Source of the DNA: Bacteroides sp.
GTDB lineage: Bacteria > Bacteroidota > Bacteroidia > Bacteroidales > Muribaculaceae
Assembly: GCA_014801945.1 (NCBI GenBank)
Contig: JAAVDF010000029.1
Location: forward strand, 1-38,209
DNA length: 38,209 nt
Direction: 5' to 3'
In this document: positions 7,653 to 17,521 of the stretch, in pieces
Position numbering within the stretch: the first letter of the stretch is position 1
Layout: every line of letters begins with the position of its first letter
Notes under the pieces: generated by a model
Seen by the model: the letters and a program-made list of their open reading frames with translations, nothing else
Told to the model about the DNA's origin: nothing
The model's database searches: none
Made by a program: the position numbers and the translations under genes

Positions 7653-9023
7653 ATGAAAGAATTCACCCCTGAATACCTCGAACATCTGCGCAACATCATC
7701 CATGATCACGCCGATGCAGCAGCGGCGGAAGAACTTGCCGACCTTCACCCCGCCGACATTGCGGAGCTTTATCAGGATCTGGATCTCGACGAGGCGGAAT
7801 ATCTGTTCAAACTTCTCGATGAGGAGATGCAGGCCGCTGTCCTCATGGAACTCGATGAGGATGACCGCGCCAAACTCCTCTCGAAGATGGATGCGGCCGA
7901 CATCGCCAAGCAGATCGAACATCTCGACACGGACGATGCCGTGGATATCATTCAGGAACTCGACGAGGAAGAGCGCGACCAGATCCTGAGCCACATTGAC
8001 GACGTGGAACAAGCCGGTGACATCATCGACCTTCTCAAATATGACGAAGACACCGCCGGCGGTCTTATGGGTACGGAAATGATCGTGGTCAACGAGAACT
8101 GGAGTATGCCTGAATGCATCAAGCAGATGAGGATGCAGGCCGAGGATATGGATGAGGTCTATTATGTATATGTGGTGGATAACGAGGATCGTCTGCGCGG
8201 CACTCTCCCGCTCAAGAAACTGATCACACATCCATCCGTATCAAAAATAAAACACGTCATGGAGACCGACCCCGTCGCGGTAAAGGCTGAAACACCTATT
8301 GACGAAGTGGCACTCGACTTCGAGAAATATGACCTCGTGGCCATGCCTGTGATCGATTCCATAGGCCGACTGCTCGGCCGCATAACTGTCGATGACGTGA
8401 TGGACAAAGTGCGCGATTCAAGCGAACGCGACTATCAGCTCGCATCAGGTCTCTCCGGCGATGTTGAGAGTGACGACAATCTCTTTACCCAGACCAAGGC
8501 CCGTCTGCCTTGGCTGCTGATAGGAATGGTCGGCGGTCTGTGCAACTCCGTCATACTCGGACGTTTTGAAAGTGGCTTTGTAGTCGATCCGGCTCTCGCC
8601 CTCTTCATCCCGCTGATCGGAGGTACGGGTGGTAATGTCGGCACTCAATCGTCAGCAATCGTGGTTCAGGGTCTTGCCAACGGTTCACTTGACATACAGA
8701 AGTCCGCCCGTCAGCTTATCAAGGAACTTGGCGTAGGCCTTCTCAACGGATCAATTATAGCACTGCTCGTGTTCATATACAACTTCTTTACAATCGGCAG
8801 CGGGCATCAGGTGACCACGATAGCTGTTTCAGCCTCGATATTCTGCGTCGTTATGTTTGCCTCGGTCTTTGGTACATTCGTACCCCTTACGCTTGAAAAA
8901 CTCAAGATTGACCCTGCACTTGCGACCGGCCCGTTCATCTCCATCACCAACGATATCATCGGCATGCTTATCTACATGTCCATCTCATCGTGGCTCATCA
9001 TGCTGTTTGGAGCAGCCCACTGA
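7653..9023 (+). CDS. mgtE: MgtE-type magnesium transporter
   Basis: MgtE is an inner-membrane Mg2+ channel gated by cytoplasmic Mg2+. The 456 residues show the full architecture: an acidic N-terminal superhelical domain (about residues 15-130, with repeats such as LADLHPADIAEL and MDAADIAKQIEHL), two CBS domains (about 135-255, including DEVYYVYVVDNEDRLRGT and DLVAMPVIDSIGRLLGR), a plug helix, and about five membrane segments from residue 285 on. The pore signature GGTGGNVGTQSS follows the first segment. The gene starts 113 bases after rsmA; I saw no M-box-like Mg2+ riboswitch in that gap, so control is probably by the protein's own gating. A strong bidirectional terminator closes the unit. 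Confidence 0.95.
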   Translation: MKEFTPEYLEHLRNIIHDHADAAAAEELADLHPADIAELYQDLDLDEAEYLFKLLDEEMQAAVLMELDEDDRAKLLSKMDAADIAKQIEHLDTDDAVDIIQELDEEERDQILSHIDDVEQAGDIIDLLKYDEDTAGGLMGTEMIVVNENWSMPECIKQMRMQAEDMDEVYYVYVVDNEDRLRGTLPLKKLITHPSVSKIKHVMETDPVAVKAETPIDEVALDFEKYDLVAMPVIDSIGRLLGRITVDDVMDKVRDSSERDYQLASGLSGDVESDDNLFTQTKARLPWLLIGMVGGLCNSVILGRFESGFVVDPALALFIPLIGGTGGNVGTQSSAIVVQGLANGSLDIQKSARQLIKELGVGLLNGSIIALLVFIYNFFTIGSGHQVTTIAVSASIFCVVMFASVFGTFVPLTLEKLKIDPALATGPFISITNDIIGMLIYMSISSWLIMLFGAAH

Positions 9024-9059
9024 TCCGATAAACCTTAGTAACTGACTGAAAAAAGCAGT

Positions 9060-9105
9060 AAAAAACGAATGGGATGCGAAAGTTTTCGCATCCCATTCGT
9101 TTTTT
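9060..9105. terminator. Bidirectional terminator between mgtE and secA
   Basis: ACGAATGGGATGCGAAA (9065-9081) pairs exactly with 9084-9100 across a two-base centre; an A-run before and a T-run after extend the pairing and give a U-tract on both strands. It stops mgtE on the plus strand and secA on the minus strand. Confidence 0.93.
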
Positions 9106-9124
9106 TACTTCGACTTACGCCGGA

Positions 9125-12100
9125 TCAGAGTCCGCGTCCGTGGCAGTTCTTATATTTCTTACCTGAACCGCAGGGACAGGGATCATTGCGGTTGATACGC
9201 GGACCGGCCTTTACAGGCTGTGGAGCAGGACGCTGTCCGGCATTCTGCGCGGCCTCACGCTGAGCATTCTCTCCGGGCAGATTCTCACGTGATGTACGGT
9301 ACTGTGAGTAATCGTTCGGTCTCTCAGGCATCGCACGCTCCACCTTGGGCTGAGGCTTGGGAGCAGGGGCGGGGGCAGGAGCAGGCTCAGGAGCTGCGGC
9401 AGTATTTTCGCCGGCTTCGACCTCCGTCTCAGTCACGGTCTCCTCAACAGCTTCCTCAGCCGGAGTTTCAGCAGGTCGCTGGGGTGCATCATTGTACTGG
9501 ACATAGATCTGACCGCGCATGAGGGTTGACATAGCCTTCACATTGAGATTGTTGAGCATAGCCTCGAAGAGGTGGAACGACTCAACCTTATAGATCACCA
9601 GCGGATCTTTCTGCTCGTAGGACGCGTTCTGCACACTCTGACGCAGCTGATCGAGTTCGCGGAGATGTTCTTTCCAGAGTTCATCGATGGTGACAAGAAG
9701 GACAGCCTTATGCCATTCCTTGACGATAGACTTGCAACCGGTGCGGTAAGCCTCTTCGAGATTCACCACAAGGTTGAAGAAACGTTTGCCATCCGTCATA
9801 GGTACAGCGATACGACCCTTGAATCCGCGGTTCTCGACACAGTCGATGATCACCGGCTGAGCCACCTCGATGATGCGCTGGCTCTTGCGATCGAAGGCAG
9901 CCTGTGCGGCAGCGTGGATCTTCTCTACCGCATCCTCCTTTGACATATTGCGATACTCCTCTTCAGTGAACGGAGCCTCGATGGTGAGCACGCGGAACAG
10001 TTCAAGCGAAAGATCCTGATAGTCGGCAGGACCAAAGTTATTGACGAAATTCTCGATCACGTCCCACATCATGTTTGCGATGTCGATACCGATACGCTCG
10101 CCGAGGAGTGCATGGTGACGGCGGTTGTAGATGTAGGTACGCTGCTTGTTCATCACGTCGTCATATTCAAGAAGACGCTTACGAATACCGAAGTTATTTT
10201 CCTCGACACGCTTCTGGGCGTTGCCGATAGCATTGGTCACCATACTGCTTTCGATACGCTCGCCTTCCTCAAGGCCGAGGGTATCAAGCATCTTCATGAC
10301 GCGGTCAGTGGCGAATAGACGCATCAGCTGATCCTCGAATGATACATAGAACACCGATGAACCGGGGTCACCCTGACGGCCCGCACGACCGCGGAGCTGG
10401 CGATCGACGCGGCGTGACTCGTGACGCTCCGTACCGATGATGGCAAGACCGCCCGCTTCCTTAACCTCAGGAGTAAGCTTGATGTCAGTACCACGGCCTG
10501 CCATGTTGGTTGCGATGGTCACCATACCCTTCTTACCTGCATGTGCCACGATCTCGGCCTCCTTCTGATGGAGCTTTGCATTGAGGACATTGTGGGGAAT
10601 ATGGCGCATGGTAAGCATTCGGCTGAGGAGTTCCGAGATCTCGACTGAAGTCGTACCCACAAGTACCGGACGACCCTGCGAAACGAGATCCTGAATCTCA
10701 TCGATGACGGCTGCATACTTTTCCTTTTTGGTCTTATATACGCGATCGTTCATGTCGATACGGGCTATCGGCTTATTGGTGGGGATAGTCACCACATCGA
10801 GCTTATAGATATCCCACAACTCTCCTGCCTCAGTCTCGGCTGTACCGGTCATACCGGCAAGCTTGTGATACATACGGAAGTAGTTCTGGAGAGTGATGGT
10901 TGCGAATGTCTGCGTGGCGGCCTCGACTTTCACACGTTCCTTGGCCTCGATGGCCTGATGGAGACCGTCGCTGTAACGGCGACCTTCCATGATACGTCCG
11001 GTCTGCTCATCGACGATCTTGATCTTACCTTCATCAATCACGTATTCCACATCCTTCTCGAAGAGGGTGTAGGCTTTGAGGAGCTGGGTGACGGTGTGGA
11101 CACGCTCTGCCTTGACGGCATATTCCTGCATGAGCTGATCCTTGCGTTCCTGACGCTGTGCGGCATCTTCAATATGTTCTGTCTCGGAGAGCTGCGATGC
11201 AATATCGGGGAGCACGAAGAACTGAGGATCGTCAGTCTTACCGGTAAGCTCATCGATACCCTTATCAGTGAGTTCGACGCTACGGTTTTTCTCATCGATG
11301 ACGAAGTATAGCGGATCGGTAGCCTTGGGCATTTCGCGTTTGTTGTCCTGCAGATAGTATGCCTCGGTCTCAAGGAGCAGGTTTTTCATGCCCTCCTGTG
11401 AAAGGAATTTGATGAGAGCACCGTTCTTGGGCAGACCCTTGTAGGCACGGAAAAGCAGGAGCGCACCTTCCTTGCGTACTTCCTTGTCATCGGAAGCGAT
11501 CTTTGTCTTGGCCTCAGCAAGAATCTTGGTGACGAGACGACGCTGAGCCTCGACCACCTTCTCAACGTTGGTGCGATATACATCAAACATCTGATCCTCA
11601 CCCTGCGGAACAGGGCCGGAGATGATGAGCGGTGTACGGGCATCGTCGATAAGCACTGAATCGACCTCATCGACGATAGCATAGTAGTGCTTGCGCTGCA
11701 CCATATCGCCGGGCGACATGGCCATATTGTCACGCAGATAGTCGAAACCGAATTCGTTGTTCGTACCGAAAGTGATGTCACAGTTATATGCTGCACGGCG
11801 TGCGGCAGTGTTGGGTTGATGCTTGTCGATACAATCCACTGTCGAACCGTGGAACATGTAGAGCGGCCCCATCCACTCGGAGTCACGCTTTGAAAGATAG
11901 TCATTCACGGTCACCACATGGACGCCACGGCCTGAAAGCGAACGGAGGAATACCGGGAGGGTCGCAACGAGAGTCTTACCTTCACCGGTAGCCATCTCGG
12001 CGATCTTTCCCTGATGGAGCACGATACCGCCGATAAGCTGTACACGATAGTGAACCATGTCCCATTTAACCTCGTTGCCTCCGGCAAGCCAATGGTTTTT

Positions 12101-12565
12101 CCAGATGGCATTGTCACCGTCGATGCTGACGAAGTCCCTGCCCTGAGCAGCAAGCTCGCGGTCGAGTTCGGTAGCCTTTACCACGATCGTTTCGTTGGCT
12201 GCGAAGCGGGCGGCGGTCTCGCGCACTACTGCAAACACTTCGGGAAGATGCTCGTTGAGCTTATCCTCGATGGTATCGAGCATCTTCTTCTCATTTTCGT
12301 CGATCTTATCCCATACGGGCTGACGCTCGTCAAAGGGGAGTTCCTCCACCTCGGCACGCAGACGGGTGTTTTCCTCCTGCTCGGCCGAAATAGCCTGATT
12401 GATGTCAGCACGGACGTTGGCTATACGTTCGCGGAGCTGATCGATGGTGAGTTGCTGGACTTCAGGCTGGAGAGCCTCGATTTTCTTCACGATAGGTTCG
12501 ATTTCCTTCAAGTCGCGGGTTGACTTGTTACCGAAAATCTTTGTGAGAAATGATTGAAATGACAT
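9125..12565 (-). CDS. secA: Preprotein translocase ATPase SecA
   Basis: SecA is the ATPase motor that pushes unfolded proteins through SecYEG. This version has 1146 residues against about 900 in E. coli. The start [15 protein letters not shown] (ATG at 12565) is the family N-terminus; the frame stays open 70 codons upstream, but that part overlaps the neighbouring gene and has no SecA resemblance. Walker A MATGEGKT is at 191-198, about 90 residues later than in E. coli, because of an inserted acidic segment (about 55-145). The DEAD-type box reads [16 protein letters not shown] further enlarged region follows (about 290-400). The C-terminus has an Ala-Pro linker and a complete Cys-Cys-Cys-His zinc finger (Cys1130, Cys1132, Cys1141, His1142). 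It is the last gene of the minus-strand envelope run, 127 bases after its upstream neighbour. Confidence 0.97.
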   Translation of the reverse strand: MSFQSFLTKIFGNKSTRDLKEIEPIVKKIEALQPEVQQLTIDQLRERIANVRADINQAISAEQEENTRLRAEVEELPFDERQPVWDKIDENEKKMLDTIEDKLNEHLPEVFAVVRETAARFAANETIVVKATELDRELAAQGRDFVSIDGDNAIWKNHWLAGGNEVKWDMVHYRVQLIGGIVLHQGKIAEMATGEGKTLVATLPVFLRSLSGRGVHVVTVNDYLSKRDSEWMGPLYMFHGSTVDCIDKHQPNTAARRAAYNCDITFGTNNEFGFDYLRDNMAMSPGDMVQRKHYYAIVDEVDSVLIDDARTPLIISGPVPQGEDQMFDVYRTNVEKVVEAQRRLVTKILAEAKTKIASDDKEVRKEGALLLFRAYKGLPKNGALIKFLSQEGMKNLLLETEAYYLQDNKREMPKATDPLYFVIDEKNRSVELTDKGIDELTGKTDDPQFFVLPDIASQLSETEHIEDAAQRQERKDQLMQEYAVKAERVHTVTQLLKAYTLFEKDVEYVIDEGKIKIVDEQTGRIMEGRRYSDGLHQAIEAKERVKVEAATQTFATITLQNYFRMYHKLAGMTGTAETEAGELWDIYKLDVVTIPTNKPIARIDMNDRVYKTKKEKYAAVIDEIQDLVSQGRPVLVGTTSVEISELLSRMLTMRHIPHNVLNAKLHQKEAEIVAHAGKKGMVTIATNMAGRGTDIKLTPEVKEAGGLAIIGTERHESRRVDRQLRGRAGRQGDPGSSVFYVSFEDQLMRLFATDRVMKMLDTLGLEEGERIESSMVTNAIGNAQKRVEENNFGIRKRLLEYDDVMNKQRTYIYNRRHHALLGERIGIDIANMMWDVIENFVNNFGPADYQDLSLELFRVLTIEAPFTEEEYRNMSKEDAVEKIHAAAQAAFDRKSQRIIEVAQPVIIDCVENRGFKGRIAVPMTDGKRFFNLVVNLEEAYRTGCKSIVKEWHKAVLLVTIDELWKEHLRELDQLRQSVQNASYEQKDPLVIYKVESFHLFEAMLNNLNVKAMSTLMRGQIYVQYNDAPQRPAETPAEEAVEETVTETEVEAGENTAAAPEPAPAPAPAPKPQPKVERAMPERPNDYSQYRTSRENLPGENAQREAAQNAGQRPAPQPVKAGPRINRNDPCPCGSGKKYKNCHGRGL

Positions 12566-12651
12566 ATTATGGTTATGGTCTTTTTTACTTGTTTTGATAA
12601 TTAAGGATTTTATTCGCGGAGAGAGGTATGGATCGGAATCGTCTGCCGATA

Positions 12652-12670
12652 TCGTCCGGCTTCCGGACGA
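12652..12670. repeat. Short perfect hairpin in the gap before secA
   Basis: TCGTCCGG and CCGGACGA pair around a three-base loop in the 127-base gap between the PafA-like gene and secA. No U-tract follows on either strand, so it is not a simple terminator; it could be a pause or processing site. No TAnnTTTG promoter was found in this gap. Confidence 0.5.
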
Positions 12671-12692
12671 CAAACTGCAGCGGCCATGCGGA

Positions 12693-14381
12693 TCAGCGTT
12701 TGCCGAGACGCAGTGGCGGGAGCGACGCCGCGTTAGGCGACCGTATGCGAAGAATCCTTGATATTGTCGGAGCAATTACGCGGGCATCCACGGGACCCTC
12801 TATCTTGGCGGGTGCAACGGATGGTGCGAGTATATAGACGGGCGAGGTATTGGCAACATTCCTTATCACAGGAAGATGAGATCCACCCTCGCTTTCGGAA
12901 GAGCCGTCAGAGATTTCCCAACCGGGATTGACGGTAACGAGTATGTCACCGGCATGCTTTATGGAGGTGTTGCGCTGAAGAGCCTGCGGATTTTCACCTG
13001 CACGGCGTTCAAACACATCATCAATGGTATATGCAGCTGTCACACCGCTCATTCTCGCAAGGAACTCGGCACTCTCCCGGCGTATGAGACGCTCGTCGAG
13101 ATTACTTTCTTTCAGGAACTTGCGGTTGAGGAAGAAATATCCGTCATGGTAGCCGGTGACGTATTCACCGTTGCCATGCAGGGCTATCAGATAGACGTTG
13201 AGCAGAGAGACGGCCCGTTTCGGCGAGAACTGTCCGGCGGGGATGTTCCATTTGTCCTCATCGCGCTTGCTGCCCGACGGACCGGGAGTTCCGGCAATGA
13301 AAATGACCGAGTTGGCCATGCCGGGATGCTTCTCCACAGCCTTGACTATGCTTGCGATGTCGGAGTCGAGACGCAGGTAAGCATCCATTGTCTCCACTCG
13401 CGTGTCGGCTTCACGTCCGTAGGGGTAAGGACTGACATTGAAGCCGAGATTAAGCATATCGGTGACTCCGCGACCTCCGAGATTGAGCGAAGATATATAA
13501 TCCACGCCGATCTGCGCCACTTCATGATTGCCGGGTGCAGAAGCCTTGAATGCTCTGTATCGGTTGGGGTCACGGGCAGGGAAATTATAGCGGAAAGGGA
13601 AGAGTTTCTTATATTCGGGAAGATCAGGATAATCCTCAAGCGGAATCGATGGTGTCCAGCTGATGGTGTCGAGACGCGACGAAAGCGTCACACCATAATT
13701 GTGCTTGGCAATGGCCGCGGGAACATCACGGTAATAAGTGGAGGTGCTCCACTTACCGTTAAATTCATTGAGCCAGAAACCACTGTTGCCGGCATGTCCC
13801 GCAAGCACTATGGCCACCTGTGCGTCAGGCGCGACGGAGTGAACGAGACCTATACCTCCGTCAGCAATACGGACCTCGTCGCCTATAGTCGATACTTTAA
13901 GTGCAGCCGGTGAGAATGTCTCGTCCGTAAAATTACCGATATTGGCCGGATCAAGGAGTATTGGATAGTCGGATCGAGTCTCCGAGTCCCACACTCGTGA
14001 GGCGGGAATACCGTTGACCGACGGAGCTGCACCTGTCACAAGCATGGCGGTAGCGGCTGTCGGGTCGATATCAGTCCCGTAGTCGATATCCTCGATGGTG
14101 ACACCGTTGTTGATGAAACGGTTGAAGCCGTCCTTTCCGAAATTGTCGCGCAGAAGGTTCACATAATCGGCATCAAGTCCCTCAACAAAAATTCCGACCA
14201 CGAGAGCGGGACGTGTGAGCACGTACTGACGGTCGGTATCCTTGCTTTTGCTGTCGGGGGCTGCTGCCGATGGACGTGCGGCAAATACAGGCGTAAACGC
14301 ACCGATACCCATCGTCACAAGCGAGACAACGAGCACACTTGCCAGACGGGAACTTAACGGATGGGGTTTGCGTGATGACAT
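12693..14381 (-). CDS. PafA-fold alkaline phosphatase family protein, probably catalytically dead
   Basis: The fold resembles Bacteroidota PafA-type phosphatases: [19 protein letters not shown] where active members have a VDQ(M/L)xxDYL metal motif, [32 protein letters not shown], the [12 protein letters not shown] helix, and a [10 protein letters not shown] block. Yet the metal sites look lost: the first Asp is Glu67; the DYxGH-type site reads SPYPY (317-321); the xDHG strand reads [11 protein letters not shown] (360-370); and the late GSPYxYDTHVP block has no matching histidine. The nucleophile region (DPTAATAM, about 106-113) has threonines, but alignment is ambiguous. I start at ATG 14381, giving a clean signal peptide ending near VFAA; an ATG at 14408 is also possible. 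It overlaps the end of the DUF4105 gene by 28 bases, implying translational coupling. It is probably a periplasmic pseudo-enzyme or binding protein. Confidence 0.75.
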   Translation of the reverse strand: MSSRKPHPLSSRLASVLVVSLVTMGIGAFTPVFAARPSAAAPDSKSKDTDRQYVLTRPALVVGIFVEGLDADYVNLLRDNFGKDGFNRFINNGVTIEDIDYGTDIDPTAATAMLVTGAAPSVNGIPASRVWDSETRSDYPILLDPANIGNFTDETFSPAALKVSTIGDEVRIADGGIGLVHSVAPDAQVAIVLAGHAGNSGFWLNEFNGKWSTSTYYRDVPAAIAKHNYGVTLSSRLDTISWTPSIPLEDYPDLPEYKKLFPFRYNFPARDPNRYRAFKASAPGNHEVAQIGVDYISSLNLGGRGVTDMLNLGFNVSPYPYGREADTRVETMDAYLRLDSDIASIVKAVEKHPGMANSVIFIAGTPGPSGSKRDEDKWNIPAGQFSPKRAVSLLNVYLIALHGNGEYVTGYHDGYFFLNRKFLKESNLDERLIRRESAEFLARMSGVTAAYTIDDVFERRAGENPQALQRNTSIKHAGDILVTVNPGWEISDGSSESEGGSHLPVIRNVANTSPVYILAPSVAPAKIEGPVDARVIAPTISRILRIRSPNAASLPPLRLGKR

Positions 14382-15592
14382 CGGGCGTTTCTTTTGGTTA
14401 ATATACATGACAAAGCCCGCACTCCGTCAGCCGCTATCAGCGGGATGAAGGCAGGATTGGGTGATTGCACTCCACAGACAAAGAGCACAAGGAGCACAAT
14501 AAGCAATGCAAAGTTAAGCATTTGATAGGAAATCAACAACTTTTCCAACTTTTTTACCCAAACGGCCACAACCGGGATGAAACAGAGCGGGTTGAGCCAA
14601 AGCAGAAGCCAGTTGGGCGACGTCGCTTCATGGACTGATATGACCACGAGGAATACAATGACACATCCGGCCAAGCCCATGAGGAGGTAAAACAACGTAT
14701 CGAAAATCATGCCACCTCTGCCGGCGGAACCACGCCTGAGCTGACAAACTGAGAAAACAATGGACATGAGGAGCACAGCGCAACTCCAGAACATAGGAGT
14801 AAGATACCACGGGGTCGGGCCGAGAACCGGGCTTGAGTCCTCCGAGCCTGTCAGAATGACAGTACCGGAGACAGCGGGAAGGCCATCATGACGTTTCGCG
14901 CCCGCCATCATCATCTCAAGTGCCTCCGGTGAAAAAGACACCTCACGCATGGTTACCGGACGGTCGATGCCACTACCGAGAGCGAGGTCGATGCCGAACT
15001 GATACCACGGATAGTTGACATGATAGTGACGCATGGCATTGCGGAAAGTCGAAGCAGCCTCTGCCGGAAGCCCTGAAGTGCCGAGGAGCAACGAATCTCC
15101 CATAGCCTTTTCAATGATGGCAAGGGGACGCGTCGCACAGTTGTCAAGCACATAATTGTAGCGATAGATGCGGTTCTCAGGGAGAAGATTCGTGTCGGTC
15201 AGACGGATTATCCGCTCCTTTTCCTCCGGGGCAAGGTTAAGTTCCTGTTCGACTACCATACGGCCTTCACGCGCATAGATCGCAAGAAAACGGTCAGTGG
15301 GAGCAGCTCCGGCCATATAATCTGTCTCGCCCTTCACGAAACGATACACGAAATTCGGAGCTGCGAAATCAAAAAGCCCCCAGTTGACCACATAGTCGCC
15401 CCTCTGCGGAGTCTGAATCCGCAGGGCGGTGTGGCCTTCGAGCTGATATATGTCAGCACCGGCGCGTGCGGTCAACAGCGAGATTCTCACATCATCCATC
15501 TCTTCGGCTTTGGCTTGAAAGCCAAACACGACACAAAGCAGAACGAGGACAATGCGTGCTGATATATCTTTAATTCTAAACTGACTGAACAT
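14354..15592 (-). CDS. DUF4105 protein, candidate lipoprotein N-acyltransferase (Lnb-like)
   Basis: A 412-residue membrane protein with an N-terminal signal/anchor segment (IVLVLLCVVFGFQAKA), a periplasmic DUF4105 domain (about 35-260), and about four or five hydrophobic segments from residue 265 to the end. DUF4105 is the N-terminal domain of Lnb, described in Bacteroides as the enzyme adding the third acyl chain to lipoproteins in place of Lnt. The motifs expected for a Cys-His catalytic centre are present: LEGHTALRI (His54) and NYVLDNCATRPL (Cys152). The gene follows mutL by 36 bases and overlaps the next gene, so it belongs to the same run. Other DUF4105 paralogues exist in Bacteroidota, so Lnb identity is likely but not certain. 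Confidence 0.75.
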   Translation of the reverse strand: MFSQFRIKDISARIVLVLLCVVFGFQAKAEEMDDVRISLLTARAGADIYQLEGHTALRIQTPQRGDYVVNWGLFDFAAPNFVYRFVKGETDYMAGAAPTDRFLAIYAREGRMVVEQELNLAPEEKERIIRLTDTNLLPENRIYRYNYVLDNCATRPLAIIEKAMGDSLLLGTSGLPAEAASTFRNAMRHYHVNYPWYQFGIDLALGSGIDRPVTMREVSFSPEALEMMMAGAKRHDGLPAVSGTVILTGSEDSSPVLGPTPWYLTPMFWSCAVLLMSIVFSVCQLRRGSAGRGGMIFDTLFYLLMGLAGCVIVFLVVISVHEATSPNWLLLWLNPLCFIPVVAVWVKKLEKLLISYQMLNFALLIVLLVLFVCGVQSPNPAFIPLIAADGVRALSCILTKRNARCHHANPIR

Positions 15593-15628
15593 TATTATTC
15601 TAAAACAGTAGGGACGGACAGCGGAATA

Positions 15629-17521
15629 TCATCCGAGCATTCCAGCTATGTCGTCAAGACTGACTATCGTAAAAATCACTTTGCCGTCAGGCGTACGTGC
15701 GGGGGTCGGGAGACGGAACAGATCACTGATAAGCTTATCCATCTCCGCCGACGAAAGTACCTGACCGCGCCTGATGGCACTACTGCCGGCCATCGAGAGG
15801 GCTATGCGCTCGTGGAGCGACGAAGCAAGATCCTCGCCGGTCTCGGTGACACACTCGATCATGCCGAGGAGGGTGTCACGCGGATTGACTCCGTTAAGGA
15901 TCGAGGGGACACCGGTGATGCTCCATGAATTGTCGCCGAGAGGAGCTATGGCAAAGCCGAGTTCCTCCAGAGAGGAAGCGATATCCGTCAGGACTGCATT
16001 CTGAGCGGGAGACAGTTCCAGCACCTCCGGGAACATGGTGTTCTGACACACCATTGACTTCTCCCGCACCTTTTCGAGATAGCTGTCGTAAAGGATACGC
16101 TTATGGGCACGATGCTGATCAATGATCATCAGCCCGTCACGCGAGGAGGTAAGGATATATGAATTTTTCAGCTGCAAAGTAGCGTTAGCCGGAGCTTCGC
16201 TCTCCATCTGCAATTCGATCTCAGGCATGTTGACCTTACTCTCGACCATGGAGGCGTAACCGTCGTCACGCTTGCGCACGAAATCATCGTAAAGTTTCTC
16301 CCAGTCCTGAAAACGCTCGGAGGGACGGGAAAAGTTCATCGAGGGAGCAAAATCATCGCCATCTCCGAAATCCGGGACGGCCGAGAGGGACGACTGACGC
16401 GTAGCACGTGTAGGTGGAGCGAAAGGATTGTAGTCATCGTCAAGCTCCACATCATGGTCAGCGGCACTGTCGGGGGAAAATACCGGAATCTCAGGCGCAT
16501 CCTCGACATCGAAATCAATGGCAGGAGCTGCATTGAACCGTCCGAGTGATTCGCGCACGGCGGCCGTCAGTATCTGCCATATAGCCTGCTCGTTCTCAAA
16601 CTTGATCTCACTCTTGGTGGGATGTATGTTGACATCTATCGTCTCAGGATCAACGGTCAGATTTATGAAGTAATTAGGCTGGACGTCAGGAGTAATCAGA
16701 CGTTCGTAGCACTGCATGATAGCCTTATGGAAATACGGATGACGCATGTTGCGGCCGTTGACCATCAGGTATTGCAGCTGATTTCTCTTTCGGGCATTCT
16801 CCGGCAGACCGATGAAGCCGTTGATACGGACAATGGACGTATCGGTGTCGAGCGGTATGATCTGTTTCTGGAGCGATTTGCCGAAAAGATCGGTGATGCG
16901 CTGTTTGAACGATGCACGCCGAAGCGAGTGGAGTGTCACATCATTGCTGATGAGGGTGAAATCCACCCCTATGTTGACCAGTGCAAGGCGTTCGAACTCA
17001 CGCATGATATTGCTTAGCTCGACCGAATCCTTTTTCAGGAACTTACGGCGGGCAGGGACGTTGAAAAACAGATTTTTCACCATCAGGTTACTGCCCGGAG
17101 CACAGGCTTCCGGCTCCTGACTCTCAACTTTCGAGCCATTTATTATCAGACGTGTTCCGATGCTCTCTCCTTTGAGCATTGTACGGAGATCCACCTGTGC
17201 GATAGCCGCGATCGAAGCAAGAGCTTCACCACGGAATCCCATTGTGGAAAGCGAGAAGAGATCGTCAGCCTTACGGATCTTGGATGTTGCATGACGTTCG
17301 AAGGCCAGACGTGCATCCGTATCGCTCATGCCGCAACCGTTGTCGATCACCTGAATGAGCGTACGGCCTGCATCCTTGAGAATGATGGTTATGGATGTCG
17401 CACCGGCATCAATGGAGTTTTCGACAAGCTCCTTGATGACTGATGCCGGACGCTGTATCACTTCGCCCGCCGCAATCTGATTGGCCACAGAATCGGGAAG
17501 AAGACGTATGATGTCGCTCAT
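15629..17521 (-). CDS. mutL: DNA mismatch repair protein MutL
   Basis: MutL links mismatch recognition by MutS to strand removal. The 630 residues carry the GHKL ATPase: IAAGEVIQRPASVIKELVEN at the start, DNGCGMS, then TMGFRGEAL and the NGR motif in YLMVNGRNMRHP. An acidic linker (about 350-430) joins the C-terminal dimerisation domain. Where endonuclease-active MutL has DQHA-xx-E-xxxx-E, this protein has DQHRAHKRILYD (468-479): the Ala is Arg, the first Glu is Lys and the second is Asp. The DQHR form is, as I recall, common in Bacteroidota, so this is a lineage trait rather than damage. The gene overlaps the OstA-like gene stop by an ATGA, showing tight coupling to envelope genes upstream. 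Confidence 0.95.
   Translation of the reverse strand: MSDIIRLLPDSVANQIAAGEVIQRPASVIKELVENSIDAGATSITIILKDAGRTLIQVIDNGCGMSDTDARLAFERHATSKIRKADDLFSLSTMGFRGEALASIAAIAQVDLRTMLKGESIGTRLIINGSKVESQEPEACAPGSNLMVKNLFFNVPARRKFLKKDSVELSNIMREFERLALVNIGVDFTLISNDVTLHSLRRASFKQRITDLFGKSLQKQIIPLDTDTSIVRINGFIGLPENARKRNQLQYLMVNGRNMRHPYFHKAIMQCYERLITPDVQPNYFINLTVDPETIDVNIHPTKSEIKFENEQAIWQILTAAVRESLGRFNAAPAIDFDVEDAPEIPVFSPDSAADHDVELDDDYNPFAPPTRATRQSSLSAVPDFGDGDDFAPSMNFSRPSERFQDWEKLYDDFVRKRDDGYASMVESKVNMPEIELQMESEAPANATLQLKNSYILTSSRDGLMIIDQHRAHKRILYDSYLEKVREKSMVCQNTMFPEVLELSPAQNAVLTDIASSLEELGFAIAPLGDNSWSITGVPSILNGVNPRDTLLGMIECVTETGEDLASSLHERIALSMAGSSAIRRGQVLSSAEMDKLISDLFRLPTPARTPDGKVIFTIVSLDDIAGMLG

Noticed and set aside
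7617-8231. 204-codon minus-strand frame across mgtE
   Set aside because: It mirrors the acidic, GA-rich N-domain of MgtE; typical antisense shadow.
12566-12775. 70-residue N-terminal extension of SecA
   Set aside because: It overlaps the upstream gene and reads as Arg/Ser-rich noise; [12 protein letters not shown] is the family start.
12876-13913. 345-codon frame on the plus strand opposite the PafA-like gene
   Set aside because: It is the antisense shadow of a well-supported gene with signal peptide and family motifs; its own translation has no recognisable domain.
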